Assembly (NCBI GenBank): GCA_037013685.1 | Contig: CM072894.1 | Location: 13,217,449-13,281,448 of the forward strand | DNA: 64,000 nucleotides | Source: Acridotheres tristis | Taxonomy: Eukaryota > Chordata > Aves > Passeriformes > Sturnidae | Direction of reading: 5' to 3' | In this document: piece after piece, positions 1 to 13,200 of the stretch | Layout: the number at the start of each line of letters is the position of its first letter | How positions within the stretch are numbered: the first letter of the stretch is position 1 | The notes under the pieces: model-generated | What the model was told of the DNA's origin: nothing | What the model saw: only the letters and a program-made list of their open reading frames with translations | Database searches by the model: none | Position numbers and translations under genes: made by a program

Positions 1-3000
1 GATTTCCCACTGCTAGAAATCAAGATGAAGTAAACATTCTGGTATCTTCAGTGTGTTTATTCCAGGAAATTGTGTGTGCTAGTGTCAGCTAAAGTCAGAG
101 GGGGAGTGTTCAAATTCGACTTAAATACAAAGGGAGCTGCAAAAGGTCTGAATATGCAAAATTATGTTTTACTGTTTCTTCATGCTGCTAGCCAAAAAGA
201 GCTTGATTCTTTCATATTGTCTGTGAAGAATACTGAGTTGTCATATCTGTGTCTGCTTTGTTCTGAAGATTTGATATTAAATCTGTGGAAGACCAGGGAG
301 CAACTGTGATATGTTTTACTTTCCTGGTTAGAATCTCTGGTGGTGGTTGTTGAACAGTCTGTTTAAGTCTGAAAGGGATAAGAGTGCTTTCATGAAGAGC
401 ACCAAGTTTCAGAAAATCTGTATTTGCTGTATACAGCATTGATGTGTTTTGGGGGATTCCAAAAGTAGTGAGACAATTTGCTTTGATGTTACGACCCAGT
501 ATCTGATGAAGATTTTTCTTTTTTTTTTTTTCTTCTTACAGTTGCTTTTTCAAACAATTGTTTCATTAGGAGTTGTTAAAATGTAAGTTTTGTGTTCAGT
601 TGTGTGCTATAAATATTTATATAACTAACTTATAAATTATGTAAAGAAAAATATTTTTATGAGCTTAGTGAAAAAGGTTGTTGTTTGACTGGGCTTGAAA
701 TACAAACAGCTGGAGGCAAAGACAAGTTCTTGTACAGGCATGTGCCTAATTTTAAGAGGAGCGTTAGAAATCACGCTGTGGATGTTTGAATGTTACTTTC
801 AGCAGCCTTAGTTGATCTTTTATTAAAACTGTAGCCTGTGTGCAGTTCAAAACGTGCATTTTCAGACAGCAGCTTTCTTTTCTGTGGTTTCAAAGGTATG
901 TTCTTGCATGTTGCACGGATCAATGGGCAAAGGAGGGAATATTGTAGGCTGTCCAGTTCTGTATCTCCCAGCTGAACCTGAAAATAAGACCATAAAGTAA
1001 GGCTGCATCATTTTCAGACTTGCTGGAGTTCTGCAATCTGGATAAACTGCCTGATTTAAAGAAAAAGACCTGAAAAGAGATATGCTTAAACTGTACATAG
1101 CTTTTAAACTCTTTCAGTGTATTCTGGAATTGTCTTTCTTCTCCCAGTTGCTCTGAGTAAGTCTTGTACGTTGCATATTCTGCCCTTGACTTCCTCTGTT
1201 TGAATAGTAGTTATTGCTAAAGTACAGTGATCTATTTTAATTTGGAGAACAGCTTAAAGACCCCATGTGTGTAAACATTTGTTTCTTTTTTTTTTTTTTT
1301 TTTGCTAATGCTATTTTCAGATTGCTACTAATTAGTTTGTTTCAAAAAATAAGTGTGGAATTAAATAAAAACAATTTTCCAGAGCAATGCTGAATCCCTT
1401 CCTTCCTTAATAGTTGGAATGTAGTTGAGTTGGACAGGACAGATCAATTGATAATGTGTTGATGTAAAGAAAAACACTTTCATCAGCTGAAAAGTAAGGG
1501 AAGAAAGGCAGGAAGTAGATAGTAGACTTGAATGCAAGGTTGTCACAGTAATAATGAATGCTTCATACATACATAATTAATTATATCTGCAGCCTATTGA
1601 CATGTGACTGGTTTTCGTGAAGTTTATGTTGATGTCCAGGATATCAAGAGGTTGCCCACAGTATTTCAGAATATTGGTTATGAAAGATCTCTTTGCTTTA
1701 AATGAAGTGTCTGCAGATTTATCTTTTTATCAGACATTCAGTGTGCTTTCACCTTGTTTTGTTAGTGCCGAGTCTGAAAAACTATTGCCTGAAGCATGGT
1801 TTAAAAAAAAAAGAAAAATGAAACTCAAAGTTGGCTAAAAATAGCATATTTTTAGAATACAGAAACAGACTTTCACTTGACATAAGATTTTTTCATTTGG
1901 AATGTTCTGAATTTGAATTTTTGGCTGACAGATTTGTATCTCAGTGTTTGAATTTGAGAGGCATTGGAATGTCTGTGCTGCAGAAGCCTTGGGATGTATT
2001 CAGCTATTACTATGCTATTTGAAGCTTAAAGAAAACAAATGCTCTTTTGTTCAGATTTTCATCTGGATTACTTTTAACATAAACTGGGTTATAGAACATT
2101 GGATAATGCACAAAAGGCTTCCTATAACTTTCTAATCCCCCTTCAAATATCTCTTTCAAGAGTAATTATTTTCAGAATACTTTATGATTATTAAGAAGAA
2201 ACACAGAAATACTAAAGCAAGTGATCTGCACTGTCATTGGCTCAGTGTGCTGTGGTATTAAATTCAAAGGAGTGTTAGTGTCAGTTGCAGCATAAGAATC
2301 TCTGACTGAGAAGTGTGCCAGGTCTGATGGGTCCCTGTCACATGGGCAGAGTATTCATGTGATACAAATACATGTATGTGCTCAAAGTACCTATCGTTAT
2401 TTACCATGACTTTAATTATGGAAATGTCTAGAAACATGGAACAGGGATGTGAGCTTTGCCTGTCAGTTTTGTGACAGCATTTTAGGTTTTTTTCCTGTTC
2501 AAGTAGCCTTTTATTTAAGCAGTCAGGTAAATGAATATTGGCGAACCTGCTAGAATCCTACTCTAATATTTATGTGTGCACTTGGTGCTTATGTGTTCAT
2601 ATGGTATGTTAGTGTAGCGTTCTATCACATACAACGTTTTAACAGAAATGGATATTGGCATAATAACACAGGAATGATCACAAATGAAGGAACTTGAGTG
2701 CCCAGATGAGGTCTAGAGAGAGTGTTTCCCCAACTAGGCTATGCTATATAATTCTTGAGGCCAGATTTTAAAATGCAGAAAACCAGTTATTTCTTGAGAT
2801 GGTGTTTCAAACATTTGTGTCCTGTCTACTGCATGTCTAAAATAGCTTTGTAACAAATTCTGTAGTTATTTTTGAAGGCAAATTGATTTTTCAGGAACAA
2901 GCAGGACCTTGCAAGCTTGTGTTTAAGTAACAAGAAAGGTTGGAGGTAGAAACATCAGTTGCCTGAAAGATGGTATATTTTCATTTCGGGGTTTAATGGT

Positions 3001-6000
3001 GTCAGTTGGTTTTGAACATACTTAAGCATCTCTAGTTCAAAATTCTTCCTACACTGCTTCTGAAATTATAGTGAATAAACACATTCTTATTGCTGACCCT
3101 TTATGCACATTACTGTTTCCAGCTGAACTCAGAACTCTGTTTTTCTTTCTCTTAGTCTTTGCATCATCAGTGAATTGTAGTATAGAGGAAACCTGCAACT
3201 TAATTACTTTACAACTGGTTTTTTTTTTTTCAGTGCAGAGTGTATTTTTTATAAGGAGATATGGTTAATATAATAAAAAATTCATTTATCTCAGTCAATT
3301 TGGTTGATTTAAGGTAGGAACTACTGTCTCAACATACGAGTGTGCAGGATAGAGTCTCAGTGCAAGACACTTCCCTCATGCCAGGGTCTTAGTGAAAGAC
3401 ACTTAAGATACACTTTGGATAACTCCGTCCCAAAACTTCTCATATAAAGCAAACTGTTTCTTAGTTCCAGAATTCTGTGGTGGTGTGTTTTCTTGAAAAT
3501 GTTGAAATTATATCATCTTTCCATCTTTTCTCATGTGTTTTAATAGCTCATGCTTGTCCTGGCATACCAGGAATGTAAAAATCCTCTTGAAAGAGTAAAT
3601 ATTTCTAGTTTTTTTCCCATAAAGTATTGGTGAGTTTTGATTTTTTACACTGTAATTTAAAATAGTAAGTTGTGATTAAACGTTACAACTAGTAACTTCT
3701 AATGAAAGCCTTAATAATTTTTCATAATCTAGTATTAGAATACTCTGCTTCATGCATTTAAAGGTAAAATATAATGAACTGTTTTGAAACTAGACCATCG
3801 ACTTAGAGTGATTATGAGTCTACCTGTTTAAATAGCATTTCAGATAGACCCAATAGACTGTCCCAGTCCATAGTGGATACTGAAATGATACATAGGCCAT
3901 GCTTTAGTGCAGGAAGCCTCACTTCCATATGTGTTGATACTGTATTTTATCCAGGTATCCCAGAATGATGCTGCTAATTTTCTTTGTTATACTTCGACAT
4001 ACACTTGAACAGAATAGAGGGTTAATGTTGAAAAATAACTTGAATCCTTAAGTTACTTTGGCATGCCATCTGGTTTGAGCTATGCAGAAATAAAAGCTAT
4101 TTAATCTGCTCACCTGCAAATGTTTTGGGAATGTAAGTGGCTTACTTTATGGCATCACATCAGACCATGATACTTTCTCCATTTTTTACATCTAATTCAA
4201 TTCTAAATTACTCCTTTAACAAAAAAAAACCCCAACCCAGCTAAACACAACACACACAACCTCTTACCCCTTATGCTGCTTTTATTTCTTGTTATAAATA
4301 AAGATGTTGTATCTTTATAAAGGTGTGATAACTCCCACTTAGATCATAATGTGCTAAAGTGTAGTGCATGCTAGCTGTAATCAACAACAGTGAGAAAGAA
4401 AATGGCTATAAAAAGGAAAATTTGAAGTTTTTAATTGGAATGTGCACTCTTTTGAAGTGATTGATGTTTTGAGTTCTTATGCCAAGAAGTTCACATACTG
4501 TTTTCTGAGCATTTTGTCTCTGCCCTCATTTATTGAATTAATTCTTTAATTAATGTCCTTTGGGATATCTTCCAGTTGTGGAACTTGTACTCAGATTTCC
4601 TTTTACAGAACTTGAGACTTAATATTAGCTGTTTCTGAGGCGAGACACTAACCTCTGTGTGTCTTTTGCAAGTAAATGTTGACAGGCTCATAGGAAATGC
4701 AGCTGACGTTAGGAAGCTTGGGTGGGGACTACAAGGAGCTGGCAAATACTGCAGGGTCCAGTGCCAGACATGCTGACACAACAGTACTTCACTTGTACAA
4801 GTTTTCTTTAGGCTGCTAATTCTGTCTTCAGAGTAACTGGAACCAAAGCAGTGTCTCTGATGCCAAGTTAAAATAGCTAAAGCAACAGTTTATTGGAAAT
4901 TGAGAATGCTTTCCATGGCTTAGATCCTTAGAAATATTAGTAAAAAGAGCAAGCTTCCCTCTTAATGAAAGGGTGAGTTGTGAACAGTGTCATATAATGA
5001 ATGCACTGCAAAACAAGTCCCTCTTAACTAGAGTGAGTGTCAAAAACAGCTCAAAGAGGGAAAGGCTAGCATTGTAAAGTATCTGTAAATACTGTGCTCT
5101 CAGTGGTTTACATCACAGTTTCCATTTATTTGATTTGCCACTTCATAGTCATATTTCATAGGCCACCCTTTAAATAGCTTCCTTTAGGTTTCAAATAAAA
5201 ATTATTTTCTTCAAATGTATCTAGACATTGAGAAATGCTATGTAAGCACTCCTACAGCAGTTTGACCATGTCACCTTAAGAATAATGTGTTTTTTCTCCA
5301 TTTTACAGTATTTCTGGTCCATGTAAGAGCCTAAGAAGTAGTAAGGCAAAGCTTTGAAGGGGGATAAAAGTGGAATACAGCTTAAGTTTGCTTTGCAGAA
5401 GTTCAGGCAGAGTATGAGTTGCTGCTACCATGCTGTCTCTAATTTTGTATGTGGGAGGACTTGCAGGAGGTATCTGGAGAGGAATCTTGCTGGGGAAGGC
5501 AGGCCTGGATATAAAAACTGCTGCAGTCTTGGTGGAAGGATACAGCAATATTACATAAACATATTGGTTTTGTTTTCATTTCATCATCATCCTTAGATTT
5601 TAGGAAGTGCTTCCTTTCATTCCTTGACTGTAGGACTCAAAGCTAAGTGTAGAAGAAAGGAAATTCAGATGGTGAATTTAATCTGCTCAGTGTTTGTGCA
5701 GTGCAGTGTGCCATGACAAGTTAGCTTTCATGTTATTGCCTCTTTTGAGGTAGGCACACGCATTGTGCTCTCCCACAAAAGTACAAGTTCAGATAGACTG
5801 GAGCAGCTTTGCCTAGAGCAGCAGGATGGCAGCATCTTACATCCATGGGAGACACAGACTTTTGCTGGCCTCAGAATAACAGATCACCTCTGAAGTCTTC
5901 TCTGACCTATTTTGTCAAGTTAAAATAAAATAAAAGCAATTTATAATAATAATAATGAAAGATTATTTTTAAATCCTGGAGGAGTTTTTTTACATGAAAA

Positions 6001-7169
6001 CTGTCATATAAAATAAAAAGTAGATTGACTAGTTTTTTCTCTGAGATCACCTTAATAATTTTTCATAACATCAGTTATCAGCTAGATCAGTTTGACTGTG
6101 GGATGTTGGACATTGATGTCTTACAGACCAAGATTTGTCTTTTCCTGAGAGTAGCTCTTAGTTCATTTTTAAATCTATGAAATGTAAACTGTTGCTTTCT
6201 GAAAGCTATGTGGCAAGGAACTATGTAGCCCATGACTTGACTAAATCAAGCTGTTCAACTCATCGTCGATTTTTTTGTGTAGCTCTTGCTGGGGATCTGT
6301 CCTCATGTGTCTCTGGACATTCTGTACTGCCTGATTGCTTCCAAATTATTACCTGGATTGTTGCCCCCCCAAGTAGGTAAATTTTCTTCCTGAACCAGAT
6401 CCTGTCTCTGCCAGTATGAGTGTACAAAGAAAGGCATGGGTGTCTTAGCTCCATAAAGGGGGCTGGAGGACATGTTTGAAAAAGAGATTTAAACAAAAGG
6501 TTATTTTTCTTTGAGATAAAAGCACAGAAACTTTGGAGAACATTGTCCTTATCTTGGTCACAAATTTGTTAAATGAAGGAGCATCTGAGAGATGTTATGA
6601 TGACTCTTTGCTTCCAGAGAGAAGTTCCTTTGTTGAATAAAAATTGTGCAGTATCACTGAAGTGATCTGGCCAGTGTCCAAGATTTCAACTGTCTCAGGG
6701 GATGTATTGCTGACATTCTCTATGGCCTGTTTAAGCATTTCTGTTTACAGATTTGTAGAGTGATCTATTTGCAGTGCAGTGAGACTGCACTTCCTGTAGT
6801 TGAATGGTGTTGCTTAACTGTGGTCAGCTGAATTCCTTGGACAAGAGTTGGATTTTTCTAATGTAATGCCAATAGATCTTGCCAACAATAGCTGGCAATG
6901 AAGGCACATGCAAGGCTAGCATGAATTTCTGATGGTATATTAGATACTGTGAACTCTGTTCCTAATAATTTTCTGCATCATTCTGCAAAAATGAGCTGCA
7001 AAAATGGCTTTGCAATTATCTATTACAACTTCTAGGAGTTTTTATGAAGTTTATGGATGGACATTTGCTTTGATTTAGGAATGCTTTCAGCAACGTGGTA
7101 GCTGACGCTAGTTTTTTTAGACGCTGACAAGAAAGTTTGAGTATCAATTTTTTTTTTTTTTTTCCTCAG
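1..7169 (+). other. Sequence upstream of first coding exon (intron/5' region of RAPH1)
   Basis: AT-rich, with stops in all frames, T-runs at 519-531 and 1286-1303, and an ATAATAATAATAATG microsatellite near 5947. There is no CpG-rich promoter, so the transcription start and 5' noncoding exons are probably left of the window. The open frames here are short (under 90 residues) and have no recognisable family. Nothing else is supported. Confidence 0.6.
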
Positions 7170-7289
7170 ATGGAGCAATTGTCAGATGAAGAGCTTGACC
7201 ATGGTGCAGAAGAAGATAGTGATAAGGAAGATCAGGATCTCGACAAGATGTTTGGGGCCTGGCTGGGTGAACTGGACAAACTCACACAG
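7170..7289 (+). CDS. RAPH1: RAPH1 coding exon 1 (residues 1-40)
   Basis: Starts at the ATG and ends before GTGAGG, phase 0. It encodes MEQLSDEEL, an acidic stretch of Glu/Asp, then [14 protein letters not shown], an amphipathic helix corresponding to the first talin-binding site of RIAM/lamellipodin. A 16-T run and CCTCAG directly precede the ATG, so the start codon is the first three bases of the exon and the 5' UTR must come from an upstream exon outside or far left in the window. An in-frame upstream Met at 7137 lies before the polypyrimidine tract, would read into intronic poly-T (poly-Phe), and is rejected as the start. Confidence 0.96.
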
Positions 7290-10200
7290 GTGAGGGAGGT
7301 TTCAGTCATCTCAAAGAATAATTTTTTGTTGGTATTATGTTTCTTTTCAGTTGGATGCCAACTGCTTGATAGTCACTTGCATCAAGGGAGACCGTAGCCT
7401 GTGACCAGTTCAGTAATCTTTAAAGATTTATAAATTAGCTCATTTTCCCCATCCTGAGGTTGTTTGATGTATCACAAAGGGCACAGTTCCTTCCCAGAAT
7501 TACAGAACTGGTATTTTGTCCTTATGTATGCAGAGCAAGACGGACTTCAGCTGACAAGAGATAGGTTGTTTCTCAAAACATGTGGTTTGACATTGTCCAG
7601 CTGTCACAGCATTTATTTGTTGCACCTGAACAGCAATAAGAAAAAATTGTGAATGTTGCCACCGATTACATGATAAGATGCCCTGATACACCTTCAAGGA
7701 CTCACCATTGTCCCAGAATACTCCTCCTGCATCAGTGAAGCAGCTGATAAGACATCTTTCAGTCCTTCCTTCTTTGTAGTGCTTTTCCTTTGCTTCACAA
7801 GCAGATACTGCATTTTGCATGGTGTGCTGCATTCCTGGGGTGATCAGCCATTTCTCTGTGACTGCCTGCAGGGGTGTTTCAGCTGTGTGAACTCACCTTC
7901 CTGAATAACATATTAAATCTTCTCCCTGTTTGTCGTGAAGAATTAAGCAGAGGTGTGATAACTGAAGGTTCATTAAGCTAAAGAAGAGGCAGTTTTTCTC
8001 ATCTTCTTCTTACTTGAAGACTGAAGGAAAATTGAGCTAATCATGTAACAGGGTTTCAAATTCAGACTCATCTCTGTTACTGTCTCTGCCAGCAAGTTCT
8101 AAATGTATATAGCACTATAGGGGAAATTTTTATTTTTTTTTCCCTGAGCTCACACATGCGGGGCAATAAAGAATCCTGCCTTCTGAGATGAGTGGAAGAG
8201 TGTGACATGAATCTGTATATACTAATTCTTGCTGGTTTTAAGTGGGTTTTAAAGGGTTTTTAACCCTTACTTTGAAGGATTTTTAATGGTGTGAACCATT
8301 TTGAGGGCATGGGCATTGCAAATTGCCTTGAGTGAGGATATTCACAGAGAAGCACAATGGGTCTTAGACCCATTAAGCATTGCTTAATTTCAGATGTTCT
8401 GCAGACCTGTTGAGCTTCAGTGACAGCAAGAATCCCCATGTAACACATTCCACTGCAGGGACAGCAGCTTCTGACCCTGTCATGTACTTCTTGAGTCAGC
8501 AGCTGGATCATAGCTGCCCTGCTGCTTGCTACTTATAAAAATCCTGATATTATAGCCATCATATTAGCCATCATAGCATAACAATTCAATGAGTCTTATA
8601 CCCTTTGTTCTCTGCCCCGTTTTTTAAAGGTATGAGCAGCCTAAAAATACAAGTATACTTTACTTGGGACTTATGGCTACAGTATTGACATGCAGACTTC
8701 AGGGTGATGTCTCAGTTTATTGCTGGTCCATACAAATTTCTTAAAACCTACTAAGAGGTACTTAATGGTAGGACCCACATTACTTGTTTCTTACCTTCAT
8801 ATTGCTGTTCGAGACGGTCTGCAGCATAGCCTGACAGTTGCCCTTCTGTCTTTCGCAACTACTGAGAAATGACATTTCCCCCAAAACTTTGAATGAACTC
8901 ATATTGTTCTCTATACACAAGTTAACAGAGTTGGTTGTGTCTCAGTTCATTTATTTGGACAATCATCAAATCTTGATGGAGGTGATTAGAGTTTGTGAGA
9001 TCCAAAGTGCATTCTCCTGTAGTTTCAGCATTTGCTGCTATCTATCAGCGGAACTTCAAGAGCAGTAGAGGAAAGGTTTTTGTCCCTGAGAGCCTTGATT
9101 TTTAACTTCTTTTTAGGTATCCTAAATGTTTATTTTGAGTTGATTTAAAGTAAGACCCAGATGTAAGTGCTTTTTAAAAGATCTGAAATTGTTTAAATAC
9201 CCATGGGAATAATTTGAATTCACTTTCCTTCTTTAACTCTTGGTTCAACAAAAGCATTATAAAATGAAGTCACGAAATCTGCAGCATGTGTGAGCAATAC
9301 TTGGCATTAATGAAGGGTGTCTCAATATTTATTCTGCTTAAGTTATCCTGCTGTATGGTACAGGTTAAATGAAAAAAAAAATTACCTTGCTTCTTGTGAT
9401 TATTTATAATTAAGCTTTTGGTGCTGTTGCAGTTTTTAGCAGTTCTCTAAACCTCTTTTTTAGCAGTTATGGAGAATGTGCTCAAATAATAGTGAGGGCA
9501 TATCACTTGTGTGTCCAATGATCTGCAAGAAGTTTATTAAAGCCAGTAAAACACTGCTGAGCTGCTTTTAACCAGAATATATTTGCTTCACAGGAAATCT
9601 TTTGTAGCAGTCTGTGGGTTCAGTCTGAAGGAACGGGACCTAACTTGTCTCTTCTGTCTTCAGGTTCACTGATGTCTCTCTAGGGTTATAGATTTTTTTG
9701 GTTTTTTAAAAGTCCAGGCCAAGCTGAGGAGAGAAGGGAGTTCAGGAAGAATAAATAATAGGGGAAAAAGTAGTGCATTTGATCTTTTTAACGAAGGCTT
9801 GAGTAAAGATATAGAAAATGAACATAAAAGTTTAGGTGAGAAACTTCATTCTGTTGGAACTAGAAGATGCTTTTCCTTTAGGTCAGGAACTCTTTATCAG
9901 TACAAGCATTCCCTAATTTCAGATGATCTGCAGGCCTGTTGAGCTTCAGTGACAGCAAGAGCTGGATTCCCCATGTAACACATTCCACTCCAGGGCCAGC
10001 AGCTCCTGACCCTGTATTTCTTGGGTCAGCAGCTGTATTACAGTGCCCTACTGCTTGCTACTTACACAAATCCTGGTATTTATTATAGTGCTATACCCAT
10101 AGCATCATAACATAACAACTCAGTGTATTAGTTAGAAAGAGTTTCTTTTTTTCATTTATGCCAGTTTTCCTAAAAAAATGTGTCCTACATAAACTGGCTG

Positions 10201-13200
10201 GGGTTGGTTTTTATAACTTAATGTTATTCACAGGAAAGACTATTGAAAAAAATTTCTGAATTTAGTGAATTTAAATCCCTGTTAATAAAATCATATTCTT
10301 CATTGAATGTTTGCAAGCACTTATGCCCTGATTATGCTCATAAGCTAATGGTGGATATCTTAGACCATATCTTAGACTCTTATCCCAGTTTAATGTTGTG
10401 CAGTTTCCTGCAGAGAAATAGTTACAGGTAAGTCAGCTGTCTGTTTCAAAATGAGCTAACACCACTGAAAAGCATTTAGAAAATGCTTCTCACCTTTTGA
10501 TTCTGAAAAAAAAAAGCAGTATGTGTTTAACAAGTTTTCTTCACTGCTTTTCTGAAGTTAAATCTCTGTAGGATGACGATGTTTGTTTTCAGTCTAAAAC
10601 CTGTAAAACAGAGGTGCTTTTATATATACCAGTAACTTTTGAAAAATTTCTCTTAGAGAAAATTAATTCTCATTCATCTTAAAGATTTGCTTGTCCAATT
10701 CCTTGTCAAATTTTATTTTGCCCTTTTTTTGATCTTTTTCAGAGTTTGGATGCAGACAAGCCTGTGGCACCAGTGAAGAGGTCACCTCTCCGCCAGGAAA
10801 CCAATCTTGCCAACTTCTCGTATCGCTTCTCCATGTACAATTTGAATGGTTTGTTGAATTATTTACCACATGTAGTTTAAGAAAAATAGTAGTTTAAGAA
10901 AAACCTATTTCAACTATAAATTAAAATATTGTAAAATATAAAAACATTTGAATACACTTGCACCTGAGGTGAGAGCCTATTTGGTGAAGGCATTGCTTTC
11001 TGGTGTTCTTTTCTTCAAGTATTTGAGTCTCCTAAAGTAGTATCTTTTACAACACCTGGTATCTGAGAACTGTAGGGTAGTATTTATATAAAAAAGCTTG
11101 TTCTGGAATCAGGTCTCATGAAAGAATGAATTAATGTGTATCTGTTAACTGGGAAGAAAGAGCATCTTGTTTTATGGAACAGGATGCAGAAATATAGCTA
11201 CAGAATGCTTTGAGGATAAACAGAAGGAAACCTTAAAGATGTGAGTATGTATATAGTATTTTTGGTTTTGTTTTGGTTTTTTTTAAAGCAGTTGCATTAT
11301 TTTAGCAGAAAATGCTTAGCAGAACATCTGCACTTTTTGGAAAAGTGAGGCATGCTGTGCAAATGCATTTTTACATTCTGTTCACAGAAAAGCAGTTTAA
11401 ACTTTTCAGATGTAACCTCAGCTTTCATAGACTTATTTTGCTGACAAATGAGTTTAACCTAAATAGTTTGAAAGTTGCACTGGTCAAGGATAGTAGTGCA
11501 AATGAATTTCTGTTCAGCAGTGCGCAGATATTTTGCAATACAGATGGGAAAAGAAAATACTGCTTCCTTTGGTCTCTTAACCATTATATTTGATAACACA
11601 AAGTGAGGCATCGTAAATGAAATAGCTCTGCACATACTACTACTCTGACTGCTCTTGTTTGTTGCAGAAGCCCTGAATCAGGGGGAGACTGTGGATCTGG
11701 ATGCCCTGATGGCTGATCTCTGTTCCATAGAGCAGGAGCTCAGCAGCTTTGGCTCTCATTCAGCAAACAATGCTGCAGTGAAACGCCTTGCCACAGAGCC
11801 CAAAACTCAGAAACCGCCTGCTAGTCGGCCTTCCACTAAGCACAGCAGCGTGAAAGGATTGTCCTCCTCGTCTGCTAAGGCGACACATGCCAACGTGTCT
11901 CTGGATGACATCACTGCACAGTTAGAGAAGGCCTCTTTGAGCATGGATGAAGCAGCCCAGCAGTCTGCTGCAGAAGACACCAAGGCCGTGGTTGGTGCCC
12001 AGCACAGGAGGACAGCGTCTGCTGGCACGGTGAGCGATGCCGAGGTGCGCTCCATCAGTAACTCCTCCCGTTCCAGCGTGACCTCGGCAGCTTCCAGCAT
12101 GGACTCCTTGGATATCGATAAGGTGACGAGGCCTCAGGAACTGGACTTGACATCACAAGGGCAACCAATCACTGAGGTAGGTACAACTAATTCAAGATTT
12201 TTGTTTGGTTTGGGTTTTTCTCTTCAAATATACACCTCATTCCCTGTGCTAACACTTGTAGCTAAACATCTGCAGTGGGGTTGATTGAAGACTTGTTTTT
12301 ACAGCACGTAAACTGCTCATGTCGTACCTACTTCTTTCTCTGGTTTTGGTTCTGTCTGCAAGGAAACTTCTTATAAAGAATGTCTTTGGTTTTGGTTTAT
12401 TTAAGAGCTTTCCCATCTCCTCCTCCTCTCAAGCCAATCATGCATTTTAATGTTTTTAAAGGTAATTTTTTTTTCAAAGTATATATTACATATTGCCTTT
12501 AATTTAAATCTGAGGAGTGCATAGCTGTGGACAAAAGAAAGCACACTTGACAAAAATCCATTCCTATTACAGTACAGTTAGTACCTGAAACACATGGAGC
12601 AATCTGTGGGTGTCTATCTGGAGCTATACTATACCAGTAATTTGCTGCTACTTAATATTCTGATTTAATGTATGACAGGAGGAGCTGTTTGAAGCAATAC
12701 ACAACACAGAAAAATAACTGGGCTGCAATACATTAGGAGATACTCATTTGGGATTTTGATGCTTTGACATTGATTAATCAGAGAGGAAACTTCAGTAAGA
12801 ACAGCCAGTTCAGTGAACATTGCAAGTGCTGGTGACTTGTGAGAGAAAATGTGGAAAATGTTCCAGTGAATTTTGAGAACTTAAACTTAGAAGTTCTCTT
12901 GTAGAACTACTCTCTGAAACAGGAATCTGACCTGTTAAAATGTCCGTTGTCCTAATATGCATGTTCTCTTTCATGAGAGGAAACTGGAACAAGCTGAGTT
13001 TATTCTAATCAATAATTAAAACTAATCTGAATGGACTGTACTGAAAGCATGGTTCTACACATCTGCAACAAAAGTTCATCTGATGTAAAGTGAACCATGC
13101 AGGCTTGTCAGTCTTATGATCAACTCATTGAGGTCACACTTTGATTTAAATCTTTATTTGAAATGGTGAGAAATGAATGACAGTTTAGGTCAACTTTGTT

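Larger units (their letters stand above)
7290..10742 (+). other. RAPH1 intron 1 (between coding exons 1 and 2)
   Basis: 3453 nt with donor GTGAGG and acceptor TTTTTCAG. It contains the pair of duplicated 220-bp segments annotated separately. The small open frames show no protein-family signature. Confidence 0.85.

Noticed and set aside
7137..7169. In-frame Met 11 codons upstream of the RAPH1 start
   Set aside because: It lies before the polypyrimidine tract and acceptor and would encode poly-Phe from intronic poly-T; MEQLSDEE is the family N-terminus.
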